This document shows positions 47,801-56,205 of a DNA stretch of 64,000 nucleotides, in pieces. The notes under the pieces are model-generated. The model was not told the DNA's origin. It saw nothing but the letters and a program-made list of their open reading frames with translations, and made no database searches. Every line of letters starts with the position of its first letter. The first letter of the stretch is position 1. Source of the stretch: Caballeronia sp. Lep1P3 (GTDB lineage: Bacteria > Pseudomonadota > Gammaproteobacteria > Burkholderiales > Burkholderiaceae); NCBI RefSeq assembly GCF_022879595.1, contig NZ_CP084265.1, positions 3,032,938 to 3,096,937 on the forward strand, given 5' to 3'. The translations under genes and the position numbers were made by a program.

Positions 47801-47920
47801 ATACGTCAGCGGCGATGGCTGGTGCACCGCTAAGAGCACCGCTTCGTGTACTCCCTCTGCTTCCGGTTTGATACAACGGTTGATTTCGTCTGCGGTAGGC
47901 CAGAGATTTAGCAAACTCAA
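44819..47920 (-). CDS. dpdH: P-loop ATPase DpdH (TTG start)
   Basis: The 1033-residue protein starts at TTG 47920, inside the dpdG stop (TTGA), with GGGAG about eight bases upstream. The Walker A GASGVGKSHLV is at residues 81-91, and the Walker B-like DGRELIILVEDFKALTGIQE near 310. A long middle region and a C-terminal coiled-coil part (SDIGAWRNEEFGTL...) follow. It resembles large STAND/AAA-type ATPases. It is an essential-looking partner in the restriction module, by position DpdH. Confidence 0.78.
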   Translation of the reverse strand: MSLLNLWPTADEINRCIKPEAEGVHEAVLLAVHQPSPLTYRQLSSDPGVQTAKVQTTEDELYDYLTTANVPTGAHIVPITGASGVGKSHLVRVLAARLQPHADRYRVIRIPKSASLRRVVELILEPLSGERYELVKQDFEKALAEINVQDAVITFEAKLEIALKDLARSLTTQLRDDPANPVLRERLAHVRQLPTFLRDAAVVTHFREQVLTKVVQRAMAGQSGNTQGEGEDFTSDDFVLPDFIDLEKHASLAARQYYRLQLEPRDGYGRRVAADLMNGRVVDQATRELFKLHEAMGGMTLQDVILDIRRLLLKDGRELIILVEDFKALTGIQETLLNVLIQEGVRDGVSEFATMRSVIAVTDGYLTGKDTIATRAKREWVVESHLSNNEEVLQRTSRLVASYLNAARWGETELKRRYEQRNHLWARKDSWISPYHDSGDTEIDELTAFGSIDDIPLFPFTQSAIACLAEVTLRQGDALVFTPRFIIDHILRNLLLAGRDAFAENRFPPPGLDVPTNNSDVLQWLTAKPFPADQKRRYAAVISVWGNRPQTRTEIGRIPTGVFKAFNLPLPDVDLIQETPISTTDSPAAQTVTIESKDPSGPSPEERKYQEILESWIQKNERMPQSVASKIRNSLSGLINERVDWNAERCLKSQFTPNRISIPNSQGEGNIAEQALQIAQDNGDPTGRLRGELFALLRLHEINKRNPDYPEADEDLARVANLVTRLLPAARGLIRADIEDRLTAATYALVANSRLAGLNERGRTAMSLPPFLFGTARLKEKPAEFAPTAVKDWRIFQENALSIRSKLIQLVLSYCGCFQGAGDTVYGVDIARLLECLPDVNYVLKDDLFPQEIRTTVREISKDDRTFARSKKALEETLRIASTLKEELGDEFDKQKVADAIKEMAEKISDIGAWRNEEFGTLAAFKRLCEDFRSTALKESLSTLQASMTAGDQDQTRQISRLAQLDINPIVLAQRFVREARRVTVSAQKHVQLLESQSRDIDPVTQAQEIDATFDMLTADLASLETQGDQTCF

Positions 47921-48834
47921 TTTGCATCTCCCAGCAAGCGAACATGTGTAAAGCGACCCCAAGTCCGATAGGCCCGCCCCGTCAGAGACAGCGTAGAGCC
48001 AGCATCGGCTCTTCTTTCTAAGGCTATTGTTCCGTCTAACTCTAGGCGACGCAGTGCTAACGATAGCGACATTGATAAATGATCGGACGGAACGCGGCGC
48101 CAGATGCTTGGCTTCAAGGTCTCTTCGACTTGGCGCCTGTACTCCCCCCTGTCGACGACAGGTATGCGTTCTGCCAGCGCGTCTACAAAGGTGTTCGCCA
48201 ACGTGGTCGTTTCCTTCGTAAGGACGTGCTCCAACTCAGCACGAACTGCTTCTGTGGGATCTACGAAGAAGTTATTGTCCCCGCCCGTTGCAAAACCAAG
48301 ATAACGAGCCCAGGCTCGGAAACCCGGCAGGCGATTGCTAAAGTTCATGATGATGAAATATGGGCTAAGGACTTGCGCGCGCTCAACCTGTTCGAGATTG
48401 ATATTTGGCAATGAGTAGATGTCTTGCGCCAAGGCCCACGAGAGGGCCCGTGTGAAGTCCGCAACGCGTCCCGCGCCTTCTTCCGTTTTCGCAAGGTTTG
48501 GCTCCCAGAGCGGCAAACAGTGTTCCGGTCGGAGCATGAGGCGGCGGCATATAGCGGGTAAGCGCTCGGTCCATTCATCGATCGTCTCCCCTCGCTGGCG
48601 CTCTGTAGTGATCCGCACGACCCCGTGTTCATTCGAGAAAAGTCCTATTTCTGTCCAACGTCCCAGCGAGGCACGGAGGCGGTTCAACTCTGGTTCCTTT
48701 CCAGAATCGTCCGCAGGAGGGGCGCAAACTGATATCAGGTCGTCCTTGGTCAGTGGGCCTTGCTTGGAGAGCGCACGTGCTAGAACGATCATGTGCGCAT
48801 GTAAGCCGTCACTGGCGAGGTTCGTAATGCTCAT
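47917..48834 (-). CDS. dpdG: DpdG-like protein
   Basis: This 305-residue protein starts at ATG 48834, overlapping dpdF by ATGA. N-terminal residues 10-55 (VLARALSKQGPLTKDDLIS..) look like a winged helix, and a second helical DNA-binding-like region lies at the C terminus (LSMSLSLALRRLELDGTIALERR). No enzymatic motif is seen. It lies between RecQ-like dpdF and ATPase dpdH and is named by order. It could be a DNA-binding or sensing subunit. Confidence 0.68.
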   Translation of the reverse strand: MSITNLASDGLHAHMIVLARALSKQGPLTKDDLISVCAPPADDSGKEPELNRLRASLGRWTEIGLFSNEHGVVRITTERQRGETIDEWTERLPAICRRLMLRPEHCLPLWEPNLAKTEEGAGRVADFTRALSWALAQDIYSLPNINLEQVERAQVLSPYFIIMNFSNRLPGFRAWARYLGFATGGDNNFFVDPTEAVRAELEHVLTKETTTLANTFVDALAERIPVVDRGEYRRQVEETLKPSIWRRVPSDHLSMSLSLALRRLELDGTIALERRADAGSTLSLTGRAYRTWGRFTHVRLLGDAN

Positions 48835-51395
48835 TGGCGGATAGTCTCCAATAACTGTTGAAGATTCATGGCATGCGAAGTCATATCGGCCAGCCGACGA
48901 AGAGGGTCGTCGGGGTCTGGATAACTGCGCGGCAGCAGAATTAGATGGTGGGGTCGTTGGAGCACTTGAATGCGTTCGAAAACGTCTGGCGCTACTTCGT
49001 CCCACAACACAGTAACGCGTGCCAATGGCGAATACGGTTCGTTATCGAGTTCATCGAGACCGCGATGAAGCACCACACCGGAAGGAGAACGACGGTAGAG
49101 AAGTTGCCAGTCGCGTTCCTCGCACAGGCTGGATGGAACATCAACTGCGACTTCTTGCACACCACATTCTTGTACCAACCAACCGACAGCCATGATGATC
49201 GACTGAATTAGCAATGGAGCGTTAGCATCGTAAAAGATGTAGACAAAGGCAGGATCGATCCAAGTAAAGCGCTGCTTCCAAGCTGTAAAGTCGCTTTCGC
49301 AAACGCGCGCAATTGGAATCGGTACCGGCATCCGATAGTCCCGCGCCGCGCAGCTGATAAAGCGATCTTGTTTGCATCCCCCACAGACGTGCGTGACGCT
49401 GACCGGCCATTGCGAAGAGCGGATTCGGTATAACTCCGAGAGGATGTCGCCTACCTCTTCGTTGCCCTGTAGCAAACGTCGCATAAGCCCGAGGTTCTTC
49501 TGGGCCGCTGCTATTGTCTTCTCACGAGTGCGGACGACGCGCGTCTCCCAGACTTCTGGTAACTGATGGCCGTCATGAAGAATGCGGACGCGTATCTTCG
49601 CTTTGATGGCGAGCAGAGATGTACTGAGGTCGTCCCGATCGAGGTCTACTTCGTCGCTCGGTTCTAGATCGAGGGAAATCATTCCTGCACGCGCCATCAG
49701 AATAAGCGTGCGCATGTTCCAGTTGACGTTGTACTCGCTGCTGCCGGGTAATCCGCCTCGGACAGCGTCGATGTCTACCAGATATAAGCCTTCTTCAGCG
49801 GTCGATTTGCGACTTTGGTACATCGCTCTCCAGCGACTGTAGCCCATTTCTTCGGTGACCAATTTGGGTTGGGACAACCTCTTTGGCATTTCCCAGTCGG
49901 TATCATCCCACGCTACCAGACTCACTGAGGGGCGGCCGTCACGGCCGCCCCGACCCACTTCTTGATAGAAGCGGTCGAGCGTTTCAGGGATCGCGGCATG
50001 GATGATGGTCCGCACGTCGGCTTTGTCGATGCCAACCCCAAAGGCAGACGTGGCGATGATGCCGTCAAGCCGATCGGCTGCCCACTCGTCTATGATCTCC
50101 CGTCGCTTCTGGCCCAGTGTGGTGCCGTCGAAGCACGCGATACGGTGCAAACCGCCCTGAGAGCGCAATACAGAATTCCAAACGCGCACATCTTCGCGCT
50201 TGGTAACGTACAAAATAAATGGCCGAGGAGCATGCCGTAAGGCTTCGAGCACGCGCGCATGCTTGTCGGCCGGCGAAGCGGCGCGGTACGTCCAGTATTG
50301 AGGCTCAGGCCGTAGATTTACTGCGGCCACCATTTGCACCCGCTCCGCGGGTCCGAAGAGATGGGCTAAGGTTTCGACCGTTTCTTCAGTGAACGTGGCG
50401 CTCATTAGGAGCGTCCGAAAACTGTACGGTGCTTGCGAAAGCAAGTTGTTCCTCAAACCGGCCAGCGCTTGGAAAGTCGGCCGGAACTCGTCACCCCATT
50501 GCGACACCAGATGCGCTTCGTCAACGACGAGGTAACGTAGCATCCCAGCGTGGGCCGCGTCGGTAACAGCGCTCAGCAGCGACGTATTTAGTGCTTCGGG
50601 TGAGGTGAAGAGGATGCGCTGAGTACCATCGCGAATACGACGGCGTATTTCAACTCGCCCCTCTTTGGACAAGTCACCGTGCCAAGACAACGGCCAAGCA
50701 ACGTGAGTCGGATCGGTTTGCCGAAAATACTTCAGCATGGCGCGCTCTTGGTCGATCGCCAATGCTACTGTGGGAACCACGAACACAGTTAGGTGGCCGG
50801 CTTCCTTGTGTACAAGCGCTCCAGCCTGTCCTACAAGACTCTTGCCCGACCCAGTTGGTAAATTTACGAACAGGGTGTCGCCCGGAGGAATTATGAAAGA
50901 CGCGCGAACCGCCTCGCGCTGCCCAGGGGATGAGTAGTGGCTAAATCCTGTCGCGTCGACGATGAAGGGATCAGCCGGGCAAAGTCCCGGAGTGCGGACA
51001 AGGACATCGGAAAATGCACCGTGAAACGCACCGTCGTCCGTGCTATCAAACCAATCTGGCGACCAAGATTGCGCAGTGAGTAAATAGGATTTGCCATCGG
51101 TCGCTGCCAATGCGTGCATTCCATGATTCGCCCATGCGCCGGCAGATGGCCAGGATGGATTGGCGGGCACCCGCAATTTAAATTGATAACCCTGTAAAGC
51201 GCTTTCGCGCAACAAGCATTGTCGTACCAGCGGCATCAGGTCACCGTGCCACTGTCGATTCGCGGTGGAGGACTGCGCATCGCGCAGAATCTGACAAACT
51301 CTATTGAAGATCGGAGTACCGACGTCATGTATCGGAACGTCAGTCGCAGGCCATGCGTTAAATAGCGACTGCAAATCCGCGAAGATGAAACTCAT
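48831..51395 (-). CDS. dpdF: RecQ-like SF2 helicase DpdF
   Basis: This 854-residue protein has the P-loop LPTGSGKSLVGQ (179-190), DEAH at 292-295 (VVDEAHLVSQWGDEFRP), and LLMSATF motif III. It also has SAFGVGIDKADVRTIIHAAIPETLDRFYQEVGRGGRDG (motifs IV-VI of RecQ). A CGGCKQDRFISC cysteine pair near residue 670 suggests a zinc element. The N-terminal 160 residues are extra compared with RecQ. Its ATG overlaps the dpdE stop. Confidence 0.9.
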   Translation of the reverse strand: MSFIFADLQSLFNAWPATDVPIHDVGTPIFNRVCQILRDAQSSTANRQWHGDLMPLVRQCLLRESALQGYQFKLRVPANPSWPSAGAWANHGMHALAATDGKSYLLTAQSWSPDWFDSTDDGAFHGAFSDVLVRTPGLCPADPFIVDATGFSHYSSPGQREAVRASFIIPPGDTLFVNLPTGSGKSLVGQAGALVHKEAGHLTVFVVPTVALAIDQERAMLKYFRQTDPTHVAWPLSWHGDLSKEGRVEIRRRIRDGTQRILFTSPEALNTSLLSAVTDAAHAGMLRYLVVDEAHLVSQWGDEFRPTFQALAGLRNNLLSQAPYSFRTLLMSATFTEETVETLAHLFGPAERVQMVAAVNLRPEPQYWTYRAASPADKHARVLEALRHAPRPFILYVTKREDVRVWNSVLRSQGGLHRIACFDGTTLGQKRREIIDEWAADRLDGIIATSAFGVGIDKADVRTIIHAAIPETLDRFYQEVGRGGRDGRPSVSLVAWDDTDWEMPKRLSQPKLVTEEMGYSRWRAMYQSRKSTAEEGLYLVDIDAVRGGLPGSSEYNVNWNMRTLILMARAGMISLDLEPSDEVDLDRDDLSTSLLAIKAKIRVRILHDGHQLPEVWETRVVRTREKTIAAAQKNLGLMRRLLQGNEEVGDILSELYRIRSSQWPVSVTHVCGGCKQDRFISCAARDYRMPVPIPIARVCESDFTAWKQRFTWIDPAFVYIFYDANAPLLIQSIIMAVGWLVQECGVQEVAVDVPSSLCEERDWQLLYRRSPSGVVLHRGLDELDNEPYSPLARVTVLWDEVAPDVFERIQVLQRPHHLILLPRSYPDPDDPLRRLADMTSHAMNLQQLLETIRQ

Positions 51396-54300
51396 GGAAG
51401 ACTCGCGATCAAATGTTCGATCACTGAGACCGGTTCGTTGCTCACAAACACTACGCCGGCGACATCGACTTTGATCGTCGGTGCGCGAATTCCGTCGTGC
51501 AATGCCGCGTTGATCATCTTCTCCAAACTCAATCGCGCCTGTTCAGCGGCCGCCTCCGCTCCCGTAAGTGACTGTACGCGGGTGGCTAATTGCGCGTATC
51601 GACCTTCGTCCTCAATAACTGCCTGTTCAATTGCCCCAAGTTGACGTGCCGTAAGCGTTTCACGTTGCTTCACGAGATCATAGGCACGACCTCGCAAGCG
51701 CAGGCAGCGTTGCGACCAATTGGCAAGCAGGTCGGGCGCCCCCTTTCTCAGAGCACGAAAGTGATCAAACTCAAGATTTTTGTCGACATAGCCCTTGCCT
51801 CCCTCCTTCGCATAGGGCGGCGCGAGGTATGTCGCGATGTAGTCTTCTGGCAATTCATCGCCATCCTCGTTGAGCCAGATATGCATTACCATTGGTTTAA
51901 ATAGGGCATCGCCACGGCGTAGCAGCATCGCGTGATCACTTCTCGCCCCGTGTCCCTGATTTGCCAGCAAGGCAGTCGCCTCGTCCAAACGCGCTTCGAT
52001 CAAAAAGTCGAACCGAAAGCACATTTCCCACTGTAGCGGTGGGAACCCCTCGTGAACCTGGCGCCACATGGCAAAGCTGCGTCCACGATCATCAATTTCG
52101 GAAAATGCTTTGACAGCTTCAACGAAGGCGTCGCCGTATCGGAGTAGTTGCGCGCCGCGTTTCACGGCGGTGGCCCGATGCGCGTTGTGCGGATAGGAAA
52201 GTGGATGCGAGGACGAACTGCCGAAAGAATCGTAGTCGATCGCGCCCAAAAAATCCGCAAGAAAGCCTGACATTGGAATCAGTGTTGCCCGTCCGTTTTG
52301 TTCCGGCGGGCAATATTGAAAGCGGATGGGTACATCAATGCCGTGCTCTGTGGCTGCCTCTGGTACCGGCACGAAAAGCAGGGTATCTGACATCCAGTAA
52401 AGCATCGACTGCTTAATTGTTCTCCAATTGTCGTCTATGTCGAGCAAGGCCTCGATATCACTTTCGGAGAGCGGCGCCAATTCATCAAGCGCATCTTGCT
52501 GATCGATTAACTTCAATTCAGTGGTGACCAAGCCTTTGGGGCCCTGCAGGCGTGCTAGAAGTTCGGCCATCGCCTCGATTCCACGGAGAAAGAGATTCTC
52601 CCGCAACCGACTATCCTCTGCGTCAACGATGTATTGTAGGCTAGATATTGACTGACCGAAGACGTTCCAACCTCGGTCGAGCACATCAAGCCAAGATCGT
52701 TGTACGTTGGAATTGGCATCGACTAAAACGTACGACTGCACAGGCATACCAGAACCATATCGGTCCGCTCGCCCAAGTCGTTGTTCGATGCGATTTGGTT
52801 GGATCGGCAAGTCAAAATGAACAATGACCTTATTTCCGCCCTGCAGATTGATGCCTTCCTCTGCTTCACGGTCGCAGACGATCACCTTGACGCTGCTGAC
52901 GGAATTGAAAAGAGTCCAATCGGGTTCCCTATCTCGGTCATCCTCATGCAGTGTCTGATGGCGTACCGCTGAGATATGGTCTCTTCGTAATTGGCGAAAG
53001 ACGGCGTCGGCCGTCTGGGACGTCGAGCAAAAGACAATGGACTTAGTATTGGATGAAAGTTGCTGTAAGTGATTTGAGAGGGCAGAAATGCGGCGATTTA
53101 GCCAGTCGTCATCGTCACAATTGTTCAACAAATCAACGAGATAGTTATCCTCACCCTCAAAGGTCCCTGTGACCGCACTGGGAAGGGTGCGGAGAGCAAG
53201 TAGTCGTTCGTTGCATAACTGCGTAAGTGCAGGCAAGCTTTCGAGCAAGGCGGTCACGCATTCCCAATAAAAGAGGGTTAAACGCGCTAGGGCATCAGAT
53301 TCGACTAGTGAAGCTGTTGCGGCAATTCGCCAAGACTCAAGGATTGCTTCGAGGGGGCGCACTGCTGTGTCGTTCACCGACCAAGGTTGCACGCCCTTGC
53401 GCAGTGGCGTGAGTCCACTGATGCGCCGTCGTCGATTGCGCAAGATTCGGCGGTTTAACCGATAGGTTTCCGAGATGTGTGAACGGACCTGCAGAATCGC
53501 ATCAGCTAATACGGGATCTTCCTCATCAGGAATGCCGATTAAAAGCTCCTTCAGCCTAAGCGTCAAATCCCTTAGGCGTACGTCGTTAGAAAGTTTGGCA
53601 AGGAGATCGTCTAGTACTCCGTCAAGGAACAACGCCTGGGACGGTTCGAGCATGGCAACGATTTCTGCGAGCGCCTGGCGGTTCGCGATCTTGTTACGAA
53701 ACGATTCGTAGTCGTCCAAAGGATAGACCGCAGGCTCCAGCAAGTGCAACATTCGCAGGAATCCATCTTCATTGCGCAAAATGGGAGTGGCTGACATCAA
53801 CAACAATTGTGACACTTGTCGTGCGGTACGACGGACCAATTCATATACCTGCAGCAGCTGCTCGCTGGCCGCGGGATCGGCGATACGGTGGACTTCATCT
53901 ATCACCAACATTGTTGCCCCTTCCACTGCATCTACTAACTCACTGTAATCATCGTGGGGCACAACGAAGACGGATATATCTAGAAAATCTCGCAAGCCGA
54001 AACGGTGCATCAATTCTTGCCGCCATTGCGACAGCAGTGTCCGCGGCACAACGATCGCAATACGGTGACCGACTGGATCGTCGAGGACAGCTTGGCGAAT
54101 TACAACCCCAGCCTCGATCGTCTTGCCTAATCCAACTTCGTCAGCCAGCAAATATCGCCGAGAAGGGTCAGTCAATATACGTCGAACTACGTCAACTTGA
54201 TGCGCCTCGAGTTCAATGGCTGAGGAAAGCAGGGCTGACATGCCTTGCGCACCACCACGTTGGGTTATGTAGGTCTCTTGAAATCGGGCACGTGCTTCAG

Positions 54301-54673
54301 CATATTGCGGCGTTTCAGTAATTTGCTGTGCAAGAAATAGTACGGGGTCTTCAATGGGCTTTTTCCAGCGGACGAATACATGGTCGTAGGGCACGTACGC
54401 GTCATTTTTGTGCGAAAAGCGGATAAAAATTCCCTCGCCATCGTCTTCGAGGACGCGCCCAACACGCCAGCGGTCAGCGGCGCCAGAGACATATACGCGC
54501 GTGTTTTTCCCTAATACCTTGGGGACTATCTGACGCGCCTCGACTTCGCGCACGATCCGACCGGCATCGGTTGGTAAATCGAAGTATTCGACCATTCGCT
54601 TCGCACCACTTCCGCCGATTATCTTGGCAATCCCGTCGGTTTCGAAGCCCTTTACAACGCAATATCCCGACAT
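51392..54673 (-). CDS. dpdE: SNF2-family helicase DpdE
   Basis: The first gene of the leftward operon encodes 1093 residues. An N-terminal beta-rich region (residues 1-105) is followed by SNF2 motifs: LADEVGLGKTIEAG (176-189), VIDEVHRIAD (257-266), LLLMSATPIL, SIVFCSTSQTADAVFRQL near 560, and RIEQRLGRADRYGSG near 655. The layout is RapA-like. SNF2 translocases move along duplex DNA, so it may scan for unmodified DNA. An inverted repeat lies 55-100 bases upstream of its start. Confidence 0.9.
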   Translation of the reverse strand: MSGYCVVKGFETDGIAKIIGGSGAKRMVEYFDLPTDAGRIVREVEARQIVPKVLGKNTRVYVSGAADRWRVGRVLEDDGEGIFIRFSHKNDAYVPYDHVFVRWKKPIEDPVLFLAQQITETPQYAEARARFQETYITQRGGAQGMSALLSSAIELEAHQVDVVRRILTDPSRRYLLADEVGLGKTIEAGVVIRQAVLDDPVGHRIAIVVPRTLLSQWRQELMHRFGLRDFLDISVFVVPHDDYSELVDAVEGATMLVIDEVHRIADPAASEQLLQVYELVRRTARQVSQLLLMSATPILRNEDGFLRMLHLLEPAVYPLDDYESFRNKIANRQALAEIVAMLEPSQALFLDGVLDDLLAKLSNDVRLRDLTLRLKELLIGIPDEEDPVLADAILQVRSHISETYRLNRRILRNRRRRISGLTPLRKGVQPWSVNDTAVRPLEAILESWRIAATASLVESDALARLTLFYWECVTALLESLPALTQLCNERLLALRTLPSAVTGTFEGEDNYLVDLLNNCDDDDWLNRRISALSNHLQQLSSNTKSIVFCSTSQTADAVFRQLRRDHISAVRHQTLHEDDRDREPDWTLFNSVSSVKVIVCDREAEEGINLQGGNKVIVHFDLPIQPNRIEQRLGRADRYGSGMPVQSYVLVDANSNVQRSWLDVLDRGWNVFGQSISSLQYIVDAEDSRLRENLFLRGIEAMAELLARLQGPKGLVTTELKLIDQQDALDELAPLSESDIEALLDIDDNWRTIKQSMLYWMSDTLLFVPVPEAATEHGIDVPIRFQYCPPEQNGRATLIPMSGFLADFLGAIDYDSFGSSSSHPLSYPHNAHRATAVKRGAQLLRYGDAFVEAVKAFSEIDDRGRSFAMWRQVHEGFPPLQWEMCFRFDFLIEARLDEATALLANQGHGARSDHAMLLRRGDALFKPMVMHIWLNEDGDELPEDYIATYLAPPYAKEGGKGYVDKNLEFDHFRALRKGAPDLLANWSQRCLRLRGRAYDLVKQRETLTARQLGAIEQAVIEDEGRYAQLATRVQSLTGAEAAAEQARLSLEKMINAALHDGIRAPTIKVDVAGVVFVSNEPVSVIEHLIASLP

Positions 54674-54728
54674 TATTTTTATCTACCCCAAAGAGGCGTG
54701 ATACCCTTTCGTAAAAAGCGGTCATCCA

Positions 54729-54769
54729 CGGGATACGTCGCCCCTGTTCGAGAAACTGCTGGTATCCCG
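54729..54769. promoter_or_regulatory. Inverted repeat upstream of dpdE, possible operator
   Basis: CGGGATAC (54729-54736) and GTATCCCG (54762-54769) are perfect 8-bp inverted copies, 25 bases apart; a related GATACCC is at 54700. They lie between the dpdE start and the end of the element, where the restriction operon promoter must be. Confidence 0.35.
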
Positions 54770-54956
54770 GTCGATGGCCCCGGAAAATTTTCGATGAAGT
54801 CCTCGAAGAGGCCCTCATGCGTCATTTTCCATCCCCGTAACATAAATCATCGCACAAAACTGCTCGATTGATGGATTGAGAGTTCGGTGCTTGGGCCTTG
54901 CTGCAGGGAGCGCTCATGGGCGCTCGAGACGTTGGATCGCAGTTGGCCCGTGTCCC

Positions 54957-55090
54957 GGGGGCATGGTGTATCTTTTATGCGACACTGACAGCAGGGGCTG
55001 AGTTTGTCTTCGCTCTGTAGCGAGTTCCAATAGCTACATCCTGGATGCCGAAGGCAGGATGTGAGCGCCGGGGGCATTTTTGGGGGCATC
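54957..55090. repeat. Right-end GGGGGCAT repeats (putative integrase arm sites)
   Basis: CGGGGGCATGG at about 54956 and CGGGGGCATTTTTGGGGGCATC at 55069-55090 mirror the repeats just inside the left end. They lie 60-200 bases inside the putative attR. Confidence 0.6.
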
Positions 55091-55150
55091 TTCCTTTTTG
55101 AAATCCCGTTGGTGGTTACTCCTGTTGGGGCTTCGGGATCAGTTGGATAG

Positions 55151-55165
55151 TCCTCCTCACCACGA
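55151..55165 (+). repeat. attR core (degenerate copy of tRNA-Ala 3' end)
   Basis: TCCTCCTCACCACGA matches the tRNA 3' end at 13 of 15 positions, with a shared GAT five bases upstream. It is followed directly by a terminator that would suit the original tRNA gene. Confidence 0.68.
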
Positions 55166-55170
55166 ATTCA

Positions 55171-55199
55171 AAAGGGCTTGGCTACGCGCCAAGCCCTTT
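55171..55199 (+). terminator. Terminator, probably the displaced tRNA-Ala terminator
   Basis: AAAGGGCTTGGC (55171-55182) and GCCAAGCCCTTT (55188-55199) form a perfect 12-bp stem around TACGC, followed by CTCATTTC. Six bases from attR, it is where the host tRNA terminator would end up after integration. Confidence 0.75.
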
Positions 55200-55425
55200 C
55201 TCATTTCAGCACCGCGCTAGAGTGCCCCCACGTCAGGCTCACTGGGAGCGCGCCCGCCGCGCACATCACCGCGAGGCCGACCACATCATCACCCGCCGCG
55301 CCGATCTCAGCCGCACGCAAATAGAAACGCGCCATTCGCTGATCAACCTGCTCGCCGTGGCCGCCTTCATCCACCGCCCGATCCAGCAGCCAACATCGCC
55401 GAACCGAAAGGGCCGCCCGAGCACC
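55200..55425. other. Host gap between element and yaeQ
   Basis: No gene could be supported. A plus-strand frame (residues such as SRTQIETRHSLINLLAVAAF) reads reasonably over 55 codons but then runs antisense to yaeQ and has no ribosome site. A lone TGCCCCCA at 55223 resembles the element's arm repeats although it is outside attR. Confidence 0.35.
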
Positions 55426-55977
55426 TCAGCCGCCCGCCCCCTTCAGCACATTCCAGCGAATCGCAACTGGATCGCCCGTCGCGCTTCCGAGCGACGCCTC
55501 GCCATCCTGAACCGTCAACTGAAGACGCATCGTCCGTTCGGCCAGCTTGCCGAGCGCGTCCGCGACGCCGTCCGCGAGCGACCAGACCTCGACGTTCTGC
55601 AGCCGCTCGACCTTCGCCCTCACGCCCTGCCACCAGATATCCGCGGTCCTTCCCGCATACGCGATGATGACCACGCGGTCCGACCGCCCGCTCGCCTTCG
55701 CGATGCGTCGTTCATCCGGCTGGCCAGCCTCGATCCACAGTTGAATCCGTCCGGTAAGATCCTTTTGCCACAGGTCGGGCTCGTCGGTGTCGGAGAGTCC
55801 CTTGCAGAACTCGAGCCGCTCATCGGCGAAAAGGCCGAATGCCGCGACGCGAACCATCATCCGTTCGTCGGTTTCCGACGGATGTCGCGCGATGGTCAAT
55901 GAATGATCGCCATAGTAGTGGCGATCCATGTCGGCGATCTGAAGATCGGCCTTGTAAATGGTGGATTTGAGAGCCAT
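55426..55977 (-). CDS. yaeQ: YaeQ family protein
   Basis: This 183-residue protein begins MALKSTIYKADLQIADMDRHYY and shows ARHPSETDERMMVRVAAF and LWIEAGQPDERRIAKASGR. These are hallmarks of YaeQ, a PD-(D/E)XK-fold protein related to restriction endonucleases but of uncertain activity (E. coli YaeQ suppresses RfaH loss). The length fits. It lies just outside the element on the host side. Confidence 0.92.
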   Translation of the reverse strand: MALKSTIYKADLQIADMDRHYYGDHSLTIARHPSETDERMMVRVAAFGLFADERLEFCKGLSDTDEPDLWQKDLTGRIQLWIEAGQPDERRIAKASGRSDRVVIIAYAGRTADIWWQGVRAKVERLQNVEVWSLADGVADALGKLAERTMRLQLTVQDGEASLGSATGDPVAIRWNVLKGAGG

Positions 55978-56205
55978 GCAGCAGTGAGCGCCGATACTTT
56001 CGACCGGCGAATGGGATTGATCGACAGCGGCACGGCGGGACGGCAGAAACGCCGCACATCGGACGCAACGCGAGTCCGGTATTGTGCGGCGAATCGATGC
56101 GGAAATGGAAGTGCCGAACGCATGCGAAGCGCCCGCCGGGCGCGGGCACGTTCAGGCGCGAATCGGAGATAGAGCGCGGTTTGGACCGCGCCAACGCGAA
56201 GCCGC

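Larger units (their letters stand above)
18302..55150. mobile_element. Integrative mobilizable element carrying a Dpd DNA-modification locus
   Basis: The element lies between a tRNA-Ala 3' end and a degenerate copy of it 36.9 kb away. It begins with a P4-type integrase pointing inward from the tRNA, the canonical arrangement. GGGGGCAT-type repeats lie just inside both ends. Internal genes are AT-richer than the flanks by eye and are mostly mobility genes plus the Dpd cargo. It has a relaxase and candidate oriT but no secretion system, so transfer would need a helper. The right boundary depends on the 15-bp imperfect repeat and is uncertain by a few tens of bases. Confidence 0.82.

Noticed and set aside
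36760..54673. Considered DISARM, BREX or Dnd/Ssp because of helicases, PLD and DndB-like proteins
   Set aside because: No methyltransferase, PglZ or DndACDE genes are present; DpdA with queC/queD and the helicase order fit Dpd.
54847..55089. An 80-codon minus-strand frame at the right end of the element
   Set aside because: It overlaps the GGGGGCAT repeats and has no ribosome site or recognisable product.
18302..55150. Self-conjugative ICE or prophage
   Set aside because: No type IV secretion, coupling protein, capsid, terminase or tail genes are seen.
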